Shown: positions 43,501-50,199 of the stretch, piece after piece
Numbering within the stretch: the stretch's first letter is position 1
How the letters are laid out: every line of letters starts with the position of its first letter
Assembly: GCA_934661755.1 (NCBI GenBank)
Contig: CAKUJM010000015.1
Location: forward strand, 1-55,245
From: an uncultured Lentisphaeria bacterium
Lineage (GTDB): Bacteria; Verrucomicrobiota; Lentisphaeria; Oligosphaerales; Oligosphaeraceae
Length of the DNA: 55,245 nt
Reading direction: 5' to 3'
Position numbers and translations under genes: made by a program
Notes under the pieces: model-generated
What the model was told of the DNA's origin: nothing
The model's input: only the letters and a program-made list of their open reading frames with translations
Databases searched by the model: none

Positions 43501-44133
43501 TCATTTGCCAGCGCTGGCTGCGGCCGTCTTTTTTCGGCTCAGCCAACGGCGTTTCGTCGCCGCCTTGGGGTCATGGAGGTCCAGCATTTCGGCCATGGCG
43601 ATCCGCTGGACGCGCCTTTGCACGGCGGCGGCCTGCCGCTTCGCCTTGGCCCGCGCGCGGCATTCCCTGACCAGATCCGGATGGTCGGCCCTCCACTGGC
43701 GAGTTCTCGCCGCGACCTTTTCGCGGTTTTTCTCGTACCACTGGCGCTGGCGTTCCTGCTGGCGCTGACGCCGCAGTGCGGCGATTCTCCGCTTGGCATC
43801 CTCGTCGAAACAGAACATCCCCTGCCAGTCGATGCCATCGGCGGGCAGGGGGATGCCGCCCTTGCGGATGTAGAAGTATCCATCATCGCGGATCTCGTAG
43901 ATCCGGACCAGCTTTCCGGATTTGAGCGTCACGGCCATTCCTCGTTGCAAGAAGCGGCGCGCCAGCTCGACGCAGATCCGCTCATGCTTCAGCATCTTTT
44001 CCGGATCCGCCAGGTCCTTAAGCAGCTTGGCCACCGGGATGCTGCGGATCTTCAGCGCCCGCCTTTCCAGCTCGCGCCGCCAGTTGGCGCGCAGCGCCTC
44101 GGTGGAGTCAGTGCTGTTGTAACTGATGCCCAT
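43501..44133 (-). CDS. Phage protein with basic helical C-terminus, unknown
   Basis: 210 residues. The N-terminal half is mixed (ALRANWRRELERRALKIRSIPVAKLLKDLADPEK; VRIYEIRDDGYFYIRKGG). The C-terminal half is very basic and helical (RRQRQQERQRQWYEKNREKVAARTRQWRADHPDLVRECRARAKAKRQ) with a repeat-like pattern seen in some phage HNH-associated proteins, but no HNH motif is visible. GGAG lies eight bases before the ATG within the end of the upstream gene, two bases away. Probably nucleic-acid binding; function not known. Confidence 0.7.
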   Translation of the reverse strand: MGISYNSTDSTEALRANWRRELERRALKIRSIPVAKLLKDLADPEKMLKHERICVELARRFLQRGMAVTLKSGKLVRIYEIRDDGYFYIRKGGIPLPADGIDWQGMFCFDEDAKRRIAALRRQRQQERQRQWYEKNREKVAARTRQWRADHPDLVRECRARAKAKRQAAAVQRRVQRIAMAEMLDLHDPKAATKRRWLSRKKTAAASAGK

Positions 44134-44135
44134 GG

Positions 44136-44360
44136 TCAGCTCTCCTTGAAGAGCTTCGGCGATTCGGCCATCGCATCGCGGACGGTGTCGATGGCGTTGC
44201 GGATGCGGCGGCGGGTGGCGACGGCGTTGGCGTACTCGTCGAAGAGCTCATGGGTGAGCAAGGCGGCATTGCCATTCACCGCCTCGATCTTGGCGTCCAG
44301 CTCCCTGACGATGCCGTCCCAGCGGACGAACGAGTGTTCCAGAAATTCGATGGGTTCCAT
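44136..44360 (-). CDS. Small helical phage protein, unknown
   Basis: 74 residues, predicted mostly helical (EFLEHSFVRWDGIVRELDAKIEAVNG, LLTHELFDEYANAVATRRRIRNAIDTVRDAM). AGGAG with a five-base gap precedes the ATG. It ends two bases before the next gene and carries that gene's ribosome site. No family recognised. Upstream, 44361-44623 contains runs of eight T and seven G and no gene I can support. Confidence 0.75.
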   Translation of the reverse strand: MEPIEFLEHSFVRWDGIVRELDAKIEAVNGNAALLTHELFDEYANAVATRRRIRNAIDTVRDAMAESPKLFKES

Positions 44361-44623
44361 TTTTGCTCCTTGATTGTGTTTTTTTTGGGGGGGAAAATTG
44401 CAGGCATGGCAATTACAACCGCAGAGCCTGCATTGCGGAACAGTTCACCCGGACTCATTACGATGGTTGCACCGGCGAGGAGACGACTTCCTGCCGGCCG
44501 GCATTGCCGTGTCGGCGGCAGGACGGTGCATCGGCATCCTAGCAAACAACACCGCCTTCATAGATTGGCGCCAGCCCGGGCCGCATTGCCATCAACGGTA
44601 TGAAGGGCGCCATCGGCGGCAGA

Positions 44624-44974
44624 CTATTTGTCGGGCGGCCGCCCCCATCCGGTAAGCAGCCGGACGTTCTCATGCTCGTACGGGTGTTCCTCCGGCTTCG
44701 CCGCGGACGGGAACGCCGCGTAGACATCCGACCAGCGCCAGAGCGCCTTGCGGTGTCGCAGTCCGCAGGACTTCGCGCCGTTCCGGCAGAGGCGGTTCTT
44801 GACCGTGCCGATGGCGACGCCGAGGCGCTCGGCGGCTTCCTCGGCGGTGCAAAGCCCGCCGCGCTGGAGCAGATCCAGGCATCCACGGATCTCGGCGGCG
44901 GAAATCGTCCGCCGGAAATCCGGCTCGATCAGCTTGGCGATGGCCTCGCATTTGTATTCTGGCAATCCAGGCAT
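44624..44974 (-). CDS. HTH protein (excisionase/MerR-like fold)
   Basis: 116 residues. A helix-turn-helix at ~35-65 (LDLLQRGGLCTAEEAAERLGVAIGTVKNRLCRNG) is followed by a wing-like RHRKALWRWSDVYAAFP, similar to phage excisionase or DNA-binding 'helix-turn-helix domain 17' proteins. Its ATG overlaps the antirepressor stop (TGATG), and GGAGG lies nine bases upstream. It might be a regulator or an excisionase; the lack of an integrase nearby leaves this open. Confidence 0.7.
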   Translation of the reverse strand: MPGLPEYKCEAIAKLIEPDFRRTISAAEIRGCLDLLQRGGLCTAEEAAERLGVAIGTVKNRLCRNGAKSCGLRHRKALWRWSDVYAAFPSAAKPEEHPYEHENVRLLTGWGRPPDK

Positions 44975-45681
44975 CAGAACTCACCTCCCCGAGGCAGGTA
45001 TTTGCCCCGCAGTATTTCGTTGAGATAGCCGCCAAACGGCGACTGGTGGCCATCCTCGCGCCGGTAATACCAGTCGTAGTAGCTGTCCGGCACTGGCGCG
45101 CAATTCCACACGCCAAAGTCGTACAGCCCCCCGACGGTGGTCGGGCCGTTGGCAAAGGCCTGCCGCAGCAGGTCGATGCAGGACTCCTCGTTGAGGTCGT
45201 ACCGGCGGCAGAAATGCCGCAGCTCGAAGCGTACGCGCGCGGCGTACACCTCCAGCCGCGCGGTGGTCCGGCGGTAGTCCGCCATCAGCCGCTCATCCGT
45301 CGCGCCTGGAGCCCGCCGCTCGGCGGACAGGAAATGCTCCGCCAGGACACGGTAGCAGTCCTTCTGGTAGCTGATGATGCGCGAGCGCTTCGGCTCGGCG
45401 AAATTGCCGGCGTTGAGACGGAACAGCCAGCCGTTGAGATAGGAAAGCGGGAGGCAGATGTATTTGTACTCGCGCTTGAGAGCATCGTGGTCGGGCATCG
45501 TGGCCACTGTGGCCACGATACCTGCCAAAACGGCGTCATCTTTGAGGTTTTTGAGCTGTTTGGACCAATCCAATCCTATGGCCTGACAGATGGGCCGAAG
45601 CGGCACCAGGACATTGCCATCCTGGGCGACCACGGGGATGCGATCCCCGTAAAAGTCTACTGTTGATAGGGTGTTTTTCAT
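44974..45681 (-). CDS. Phage antirepressor with P22 AR N-terminal domain
   Basis: 235 residues. The N-terminus (VDFYGDRIPVVAQDGNVLVPLRPICQAIGLDWSKQLKNLKDD...YICLPLSYLNGWLFRLNAGNF...RIISYQKDCYRVLAEHF, residues ~8-118 in parts) fits the P22_AR_N family of phage antirepressors. The C-terminal ~110 residues are unassigned. Antirepressors bind and inactivate prophage repressors to trigger induction. It is encoded opposite the array of HTH paralogs, its probable partners. AGGAGG is only one base from the ATG, unusually close. Confidence 0.85.
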   Translation of the reverse strand: MKNTLSTVDFYGDRIPVVAQDGNVLVPLRPICQAIGLDWSKQLKNLKDDAVLAGIVATVATMPDHDALKREYKYICLPLSYLNGWLFRLNAGNFAEPKRSRIISYQKDCYRVLAEHFLSAERRAPGATDERLMADYRRTTARLEVYAARVRFELRHFCRRYDLNEESCIDLLRQAFANGPTTVGGLYDFGVWNCAPVPDSYYDWYYRREDGHQSPFGGYLNEILRGKYLPRGGEF

Positions 45682-45686
45682 GCCTC

Positions 45687-46058
45687 CTATTTCTCCCTGT
45701 ATGCTTGTTCCAGGTATTCGACCGCCAGGCGGTCGAAGTACGCCGATTTCCTACGCCAGCGGCGGTACTGGCGGTGATCCATGTCCATGACGCCGCGCTC
45801 GCGTTTGAAGACGCTAAGCTTCCGCCAGCGGCGGCAGTTCCCACGGTAAACAACACGGGTCTGGAAGACGGCGTAGGCACGCCGTGCCGCTGCCCGGCGG
45901 CCGACGTGGAGCATCATCAACTCCATAAAGAACGTCCCTGCCGCGCCCTGGATCATGTCCGGCGCCGTCGCGAAAAGCTCCTGCGCAGTCGCGACCGCGG
46001 CGCGGTGAAGACGCAGAATGCGGCGGAAGTTGCCGCTGGTGTTGTGTGTGGTCTTCAT
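45687..46058 (-). CDS. Basic phage protein, unknown
   Basis: 123 residues, rich in Arg and aromatic residues (HVGRRAAARRAYAVFQTRVVYRGNCRRWRKLSVFKRERG; MDMDHRQYRRWRRKSAYFDRLAVEYLEQAYREK). AGGAG with nine bases precedes the ATG and the stop is just before the antirepressor gene. No family recognised. A nucleic-acid-binding role is plausible from charge only. Confidence 0.65.
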   Translation of the reverse strand: MKTTHNTSGNFRRILRLHRAAVATAQELFATAPDMIQGAAGTFFMELMMLHVGRRAAARRAYAVFQTRVVYRGNCRRWRKLSVFKRERGVMDMDHRQYRRWRRKSAYFDRLAVEYLEQAYREK

Positions 46059-46079
46059 AGTTTAGGCTCCTATGGTGAG

Positions 46080-46343
46080 CTATTTGACTTGCTGGATTTC
46101 GGCGACATCCAGCCGCAGCTCCAGCAGGATCTGGTCGGCCTGCTCCGCCTGGAGCTGGCAGTGGTCCAGCATGACCCGGATCTCCGCCAGCTCCTCCCGG
46201 ACCATCCGGTCGTGCTGCGCCTGACGGCGTGCGCCGTCGGCGACGAAGACCACCGCGGCGGCAAACGCCGCGATGCTGACGACCAGCGTCGCCCAATCCC
46301 AGCGGCTGGCCGACTTCGATGGGTGGTTCTCAAATGCTTTCAT
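46080..46343 (-). CDS. Small membrane protein of the phage switch region
   Basis: 87 residues: one transmembrane helix (WATLVVSIAAFAAAVVFVAD, residues ~18-37) and a helical, coiled-coil-like tail (MVREELAEIRVMLDHCQLQAEQADQILLELRLDVAEIQQ). AGGAG lies seven bases before the ATG. A decayed second copy of its 5' part sits at 47936-48031. It could be a superinfection-exclusion or holin-related protein; this is speculation from size and topology. Confidence 0.75.
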   Translation of the reverse strand: MKAFENHPSKSASRWDWATLVVSIAAFAAAVVFVADGARRQAQHDRMVREELAEIRVMLDHCQLQAEQADQILLELRLDVAEIQQVK

Positions 46344-46359
46344 GGTGAGTCTCCTTGGT

Positions 46360-46539
46360 TTATTTGAGGGACTTATCTACGCGTATACTTGTAATATTTT
46401 GAAAAATTTTTTCGTATTCCTGCTTTAGCAGGAAGCGAAAAAAGTCCGCATTCGTATTCCTTTTATGGTATTCTTTTAAAGCCGTAATAGCCTTGTATTC
46501 ATCGCCATTTGCGATGAGTGAAATTTGATGTTTTTCCAT
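46360..46539 (-). CDS. 59-residue RHH-like small protein
   Basis: MEKHQISLIANGDEYKAITALKE continues to ADFFRFLLKQEYEKIFQNITS. A strand followed by two helices is the shape of ribbon-helix-helix repressors, but I have no clear family match. GAGG with six bases precedes the ATG. It is first in the early minus-strand run, just behind the divergent promoter region, a usual place for a Cro-like regulator. A degraded copy of its C-terminal codons is recognisable near 48050-48110. Confidence 0.65.
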   Translation of the reverse strand: MEKHQISLIANGDEYKAITALKEYHKRNTNADFFRFLLKQEYEKIFQNITSIRVDKSLK

Positions 46540-46568
46540 GTTTTACCTCTTGTTTGGTGATGTTGCTT

Positions 46569-46596
46569 AATTTATAAGTATGCGTGTATTTTGCAA
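46569..46596 (-). promoter_or_regulatory. Candidate early promoter of the phage minus-strand arm
   Basis: On the minus strand TTGCAA (46591-46596), 16 bases, TAAATT (46569-46574), in an AT-rich divergent intergenic region. On the plus strand TTATGT (46603-46608), 16 bases, TAATAT (46625-46630) is a weaker candidate for the HTH array. Spacer bases include AGTATGCGT, also found at the Abi promoter. Confidence 0.4.
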
Positions 46597-46664
46597 GTAC
46601 GGTTATGTAAATTCCTTTAAAAAATAATATTTTATCCAAAAAGACCAGACATGGAGCACCAGCA

Positions 46665-47075
46665 ATGTATGAGCAACTGTACAAGTACATAAGCGATAGC
46701 TTAAAGAAAGAATACGATGATGGCGCAACATATCAGCATCTTGCCAAGAAGTATAACATGTCCTATCAGTACATCAGGGGCATAATTCTTGGGCAATATC
46801 CTGCCAGGCGTCTTTCATTAGAGTATTTCTTTAAGTTTTTCCCAGACGCCAGCATAAAATTGAATGGCCGCGTATTTACAGCTAATCGGTCTGACCAGCC
46901 CACCAAAAATTCGTTCATCGAGTCGCAGATCGGCAATGGGAATACGATGCACAATTACCAAGACGGCAGCGGCGATTTGCGCAATCGCCTTAAGGACATG
47001 ATATTGAATGCGTCCGGATTATCAGCGGAGGACCAGGTTCGTCTGATGCGTCTGATCAATGAGGCGAAGGGATGA
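46665..47075 (+). CDS. HTH protein, array member 1 (founder-like, no Pro-rich linker)
   Basis: 136 residues. The head (LKKEYDDGATYQHLAKKYNMSYQYIRGIILGQYPARRLSLEYFFKFFP, residues ~13-60) is an XRE/Cro-like helix-turn-helix. The tail has SQIGNGNTMHNYQDGSGDLRNRL...DMILNASGLSAEDQVRLMRLINEAKG, shared almost unchanged with the next three genes. The linker (ANRSDQPTKNS) differs from the Ser/Pro-rich linkers of the others. GGAG lies eight bases before the ATG. It directly faces the early minus-strand run, the position of a prophage repressor. Function as DNA-binding repressor is inferred. Confidence 0.8.
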   Translation: MYEQLYKYISDSLKKEYDDGATYQHLAKKYNMSYQYIRGIILGQYPARRLSLEYFFKFFPDASIKLNGRVFTANRSDQPTKNSFIESQIGNGNTMHNYQDGSGDLRNRLKDMILNASGLSAEDQVRLMRLINEAKG

Positions 47076-47100
47076 TGCGGAGCCATGAGGGATTAAAGCA

Positions 47101-47517
47101 ATGAAAGAGAAAATCATTCAGCGCCTTAAAGAAGAATACGCATCAGGACTAACACAAAGTCAGCTGGCGAGTTTTCACCATGTCACTCAGGCATACATCC
47201 AGAAACTACTAAGTGAGAAGCGTAATATTGGCGGCATCACCATAGACACCCTTTTAAAGATGTTTCCGAATGCCCGTTTGGATCTTGGCGCGCCTGCTCC
47301 TGCGCCCCGGCCTTCGTCATCCTCGCCACCCTCTCCATCGGTTCGTGCGCAGTCGATAGTTGATTCACAGATCGGCAACGGGAGCACAATGCACAACCAC
47401 CATGACGGCGGCGGCGACTTGCGCAATCGCCTTAAGGACATGATACTGAATGCGTCCGGATTATCAGCGGAGGACCAGGTTCGTCTGATGCGTCTGATCA
47501 ATGAGGCGAAGGGATGA
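47101..47517 (+). CDS. HTH protein, array member 2
   Basis: 138 residues. It begins MKEKIIQRLKEEY, identical to member 3, then diverges through the HTH (ASGLTQSQLASFHHVTQAYIQKLLSEKRN) and returns to the common KMFPNARLDLG, a Ser/Pro linker and the common tail (SQIGNGSTMHN..., LRNRLKDMILNASGLSAEDQ). GAGGG nine bases before the ATG lies in a 25-base spacer repeated before member 3. The next copy starts exactly 442 bases downstream. Likely a repressor-type DNA-binding protein with its own site specificity. Confidence 0.8.
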   Translation: MKEKIIQRLKEEYASGLTQSQLASFHHVTQAYIQKLLSEKRNIGGITIDTLLKMFPNARLDLGAPAPAPRPSSSSPPSPSVRAQSIVDSQIGNGSTMHNHHDGGGDLRNRLKDMILNASGLSAEDQVRLMRLINEAKG

Positions 47518-47542
47518 TGCGGAGCCATGAGGGATTAAAGCA

Positions 47543-47959
47543 ATGAAGGAGAAAATCATCCAGCGCCTAAAGGAAGAGTACAATAATGGAGCAACTCTTG
47601 ACGAAATTGCCAAACGCCATGGTATAAGCCATGTATATGTACATCGGCTTATGTATGGCAAACGAAATCCCGGCGGCATTACCCTAGACACTCTCTTCAA
47701 GATGTTTCCAAATGCCCGTTTGGATCTTGGCGATCCTACTCCGGCGCCTCGGGTCTCGCCTTCTTCGCCACCCACTCCATCGATTCGCGCGCGGTCGATA
47801 ATCGATTCACAGATCGGCAATAGGAACACGATGCACAACCGTCAGGACGATGGCGGCGACTTGCGCAATCGCTTGAAGGACATGATACTGAATGCGTCCG
47901 GATTGTCAGCGGAGGATCAGGTTCGTCTGATGCGTCTAGTCAACGAGGCGAAGGGATGA
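47543..47959 (+). CDS. HTH protein, array member 3
   Basis: 138 residues. Head NNGATLDEIAKRHGISHVYVHRLMYGKRNPGGITLDTLFKMFP, a clear helix-turn-helix with a recognition helix unlike that of member 2 (SHVYVHRLMYGK versus TQAYIQKLLSEK). Linker APRVSPSSPPTPS and the common tail (SQIGNRNTMHN..., DQVRLMRLVNEAKG). The sequence after its stop departs from the other copies and runs into remains of the small membrane protein gene, marking a duplication joint at about 47960. Confidence 0.8.
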   Translation: MKEKIIQRLKEEYNNGATLDEIAKRHGISHVYVHRLMYGKRNPGGITLDTLFKMFPNARLDLGDPTPAPRVSPSSPPTPSIRARSIIDSQIGNRNTMHNRQDDGGDLRNRLKDMILNASGLSAEDQVRLMRLVNEAKG

Positions 47960-48031
47960 TGCGGCGGCAAACGCCGCGGTGCAGACAACCAGCGTCGCCC
48001 AATCCAGGGCGGACATGGTGGCGTGGTTCAT
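47936..48031 (-). pseudogene. Remnant of a second small-membrane-protein gene
   Basis: On the minus strand, MNHATMSALDWATLVVCTAAFAAA matches the helix of the gene at 46080-46343 (DWATLVVSIAAFAAA), and the DNA over ~48 bases is nearly the same (GCGGCGGCAAACGCCGCG...). At 47960 the match stops at GCGG and the frame runs antisense into HTH member 3, ending SSLRLVD. Further upstream (about 48050-48110) minus-strand codons EQEREKIL resemble KQEYEKIF of the 59-residue gene. It is the broken left side of a duplicated divergent switch. Confidence 0.7.
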
Positions 48032-48173
48032 TTTGGATACATCCTTGCACAATTTTGTGTACCACCAGATAAAATTTTTTCGCGTTCCTGTTCCACCAAA
48101 ATTTGTTTATTCTGCAAGCTATAATGAATAAAAATAAGTAAAAAATATATTTTATGGTGGAGGTGATCAGAAG

Positions 48174-48590
48174 ATGAATATCATCGATGTTGTCATTCAG
48201 CGAATCAAGGACGAATATAGGGCAGGCGCGACCCAAGTGGAAATAGCCAAACGTCACAATGTGCCGCACTCTTATATTCAAAGACTTTTAAGTGGGAAAA
48301 GAGTAGGATTAACCCTAAATACTCTCTTCAAGATGTTTCCGAATGCCCGTTTGGATCTTGGCGAGCCAGCTCCGGCGTCTCGGTCTTCGTCACCTTCGCC
48401 ACCCACTCCATCGGTTCACGCGCGGTCGATCATCGATTCACAGATCGGCAATGGGAACACGATGCACAACCGTCAGGACGACGGCGGCGATTTGCGCAAT
48501 CGCCTTAAGGACATGATATTGAATGCGTCCGGATTATCAGCGGAGGACCAGGTTCGTCTGATGCGTCTGATCAATGAGGCGAAGGGATGA
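48174..48590 (+). CDS. HTH protein, array member 4
   Basis: 138 residues. Head VIQRIKDEYRAGATQVEIAKRHNVPHSYIQRLLSGKRVGLTLNTLFKMFP (residues ~7-56), the common NARLDLG, a Ser/Pro linker and the common tail. Unlike members 2 and 3 it has its own upstream region: TATAAT at 48120-48125 and a near-perfect ribosome site GGAGGTGAT ten bases before the ATG. That region also carries the remains of the divergent genes, so member 4 is the HTH half of a second copy of the whole switch. Probably expressed separately from members 1-3. Confidence 0.8.
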   Translation: MNIIDVVIQRIKDEYRAGATQVEIAKRHNVPHSYIQRLLSGKRVGLTLNTLFKMFPNARLDLGEPAPASRSSSPSPPTPSVHARSIIDSQIGNGNTMHNRQDDGGDLRNRLKDMILNASGLSAEDQVRLMRLINEAKG

Positions 48591-48614
48591 TGCGTTTTAT
48601 TGGTCGGGCCTGGC

Positions 48615-48642
48615 TTGTAAACCGTGATAGTTGCATTATAGT
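48615..48642 (+). promoter_or_regulatory. Promoter in front of the Abi-type gene
   Basis: TTGTAA (48615-48620), 16 bases, TATAGT (48637-48642). A start near 48649 would begin a short transcript that meets a hairpin with T-rich tail before the Abi start codon. Confidence 0.6.
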
Positions 48643-48648
48643 ATGCGT

Positions 48649-48699
48649 AGCGTGCCCCGGAAGCCTCTCCACGATGCTCAAATGCCGGGGCGTTTCTTT
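48649..48699 (+). ncRNA. Candidate small structured RNA upstream of the Abi-type gene
   Basis: GCCCCGG (48654-48660) pairs with CCGGGGC (48685-48691) around a 24-base loop region, followed by GTTTCTTTT (ending 48700). Promoter, ~50-base RNA, terminator-like hairpin, then toxin-like gene is the layout of type III toxin-antitoxin loci. From memory, a conserved 'abiF' RNA motif has been reported upstream of Abi_2 genes; I cannot verify the match here. It could alternatively be only a terminator or attenuator. Confidence 0.45.
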
Positions 48700-48716
48700 T
48701 CCCCCAATACGGAAGA

Positions 48717-49607
48717 ATGAGTGTCATCTACAAGAAGCCTGTATTGACTGTTGAACAACAGGCCACACTACTCATTGACCGTGGCATCATTGTCAATGAC
48801 ATAAGCGAGTTATCGGAGTTTCTGGCCCACACAAGCTATTATCACCTGTCAGCATATTTATTTCCATTCAAAGAAGCTGACAGCGAGCGATTCAAACCGG
48901 GCACCACGTTTGAAATGATATACAGGCGTTATACCTTTGATCGTCGCTTTCGCATCATGGTGCTAGATGCTATAGAGCGTGTGGAGACAGCAATGAAGGC
49001 GCGAATTGTCAATGAGTTTTCCGTGCGGCATGGAGCGTTCGGATATCTGAATATAGAAAATTTTAACCACTTCCCGGAAGACAAATTCAATTATTATCAA
49101 AGTGCCATAGCCAATGAAATTCGAAAGAGTAAGGAGCAATTCGTAAAGCATTTTCGCGACAAATACACTAACGAACATCTTCCCTTTTGGATGGCAATAG
49201 AGTTAATATCGTTTGGGACATTATTTACAATATTCAGATACATGCGCAATGATGAGCAGAAACGAATAGCCCGGACTTTTTGCATTCCATCGAGTATACT
49301 TGTCGCATGGTTGCATACGCTTAACTATGTTCGAAATATTTGTGCACATCATGCTAGGCTATGGAACATACGCTTAGCACTTATTCCTCGCAAGCCCACT
49401 AATTCAGCTTATCCCCAATGGGGCAATGTAGATGCCGAAAAGCCATTTATGATTCTTCTTATGCTTAGCCACCTGTTGCGATATTGCGCGCCGAGGACGC
49501 ATTGGCGCCAGCGCATGGAAGACTTGGTTGATGAATATGCGGATTTGCCCTTCGATCGAATTGGCTTTCCAGAAAACTGGAAAAATCATCCGGTTTGGAG
49601 ACAATAG
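48717..49607 (+). CDS. Abi_2/AbiF-type abortive infection protein (HEPN)
   Basis: 296 residues. The N-terminus (KKPVLTVEQQATLLIDRGIIV, FLAHTSYYHLSAYLFPFK) and DRRFRIMVLDAIERVETAMKARI are typical of the Abi_2 (AbiD/AbiF) family. RNICAHHARLWN near residue 210 fits the R-x4-H active motif of HEPN ribonucleases. Family members block phage growth, often with host arrest. The DNA is AT-richer than the flanking phage genes. GGAAG is only one base from the ATG. A strong terminator ends it at 49649-49685. Within a prophage it is best read as an accessory defence gene against rival phages. Confidence 0.9.
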   Translation: MSVIYKKPVLTVEQQATLLIDRGIIVNDISELSEFLAHTSYYHLSAYLFPFKEADSERFKPGTTFEMIYRRYTFDRRFRIMVLDAIERVETAMKARIVNEFSVRHGAFGYLNIENFNHFPEDKFNYYQSAIANEIRKSKEQFVKHFRDKYTNEHLPFWMAIELISFGTLFTIFRYMRNDEQKRIARTFCIPSSILVAWLHTLNYVRNICAHHARLWNIRLALIPRKPTNSAYPQWGNVDAEKPFMILLMLSHLLRYCAPRTHWRQRMEDLVDEYADLPFDRIGFPENWKNHPVWRQ

Positions 49608-49648
49608 TATCGTTCATAGTAATCACTACCATTTTATTATTGTTTTTT

Positions 49649-49685
49649 GGCGGCATTCCGGCGTTTGGTCGGATGCCGCCTTTTT
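49649..49685 (+). terminator. Rho-independent terminator after the Abi-type gene
   Basis: GGCGGCATTCCG (49649-49660) and CGGATGCCGCC (49670-49680) form an 11-bp stem with one bulged T, an 8- to 9-base loop and TTTTT (49681-49685). Confidence 0.92.
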
Positions 49686-50199
49686 ATTGTCGATTTTAGG
49701 GCATGGAAGGGGGTGTTTTTGGGGGTGATCCCAAAGATCCCGAGCTTTTAGCTTTATTCTATAGAAAACCTAGATTTAAAAACTATAAGCGAAATATTAG
49801 ATAGTTTGGCCATATTCCATCTAATATTTATTAGATACAGCATAGTATATCTATTTTGTTTCCAATATGTTGTTCCATCCTCGCGCGCGCGAGGCACGCG
49901 CGCAAGGCACGCGCGCGGGCGTGAGGCGTGCACACGTCGCATGCGCGCGCCTTATGTATTATGAAATAGAACTTTACGATACGCGAGACCGACCGTCCGG
50001 TCCGGTTCCACCCCGGGCATAGGTACTTTTTCGATCCCCCACCCCCTCGGTTCGGGGTCCGCGGCCGGCCCGTTTCGTTTTTGCGCGAAGCGTTTTTTGG
50101 GGAAAGTCAAACAATGGTTTTTTTTTGATTTCCGCAGGGGCATCCGGCAAAAGTCAAACGGCGCTTTCTCCGTATATAAGGAAAAACCACGGAGGAAGC
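49686..50199. other. Noncoding region with iteron-like repeats and alternating CG tract
   Basis: No gene is supported in these 514 bases. An AT-rich part (49740-49870) holds TATTAGAT at 49795, inverted at 49819-49826 and direct again at 49829. It is followed by a CG-alternating tract (49879-49951) with the 16-bp palindrome CCTCGCGCGCGCGAGG (49879-49894) and two AGGCACGCGCGC copies (49892, 49905). AAAGTCAAAC occurs at 50103 and 50150. The position directly before terminase suggests a packaging site or an origin; neither is proven. Confidence 0.55.

Larger units (their letters stand above)
46917..48593 (+). repeat. Recurring tail and spacer of the HTH array
   Basis: A ~155-base block coding the QIGNGNTMHN...NEAKG tail and the stop recurs four times with few differences (starting near 46918, 47366, 47808 and 48439). 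After members 1 and 2 it continues through an identical spacer into the next start. The HTH-coding stretches between are much less alike. This points to duplication with later divergence of the heads, or conversion of the tails. Confidence 0.9.

Noticed and set aside
44276..44545. 89-codon minus-strand frame in the gap 44361-44623
   Set aside because: It runs through the T8/G7 tract and into the next gene in a different frame, without a ribosome site.
46665..48590. Diversity-generating retroelement creating the variable HTH heads
   Set aside because: No reverse transcriptase or template repeat in the window, and differences between heads are not limited to adenine positions.
46917..48593. 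CRISPR array
   Set aside because: The repeats are ~150-base protein-coding blocks with a 442-base period, not short repeats with uniform spacers; no cas genes.
49952..50143. 63-codon minus-strand frame before terminase
   Set aside because: Crosses repeat-rich noncoding DNA, no ribosome site, and residues reflect GC-rich tracts.
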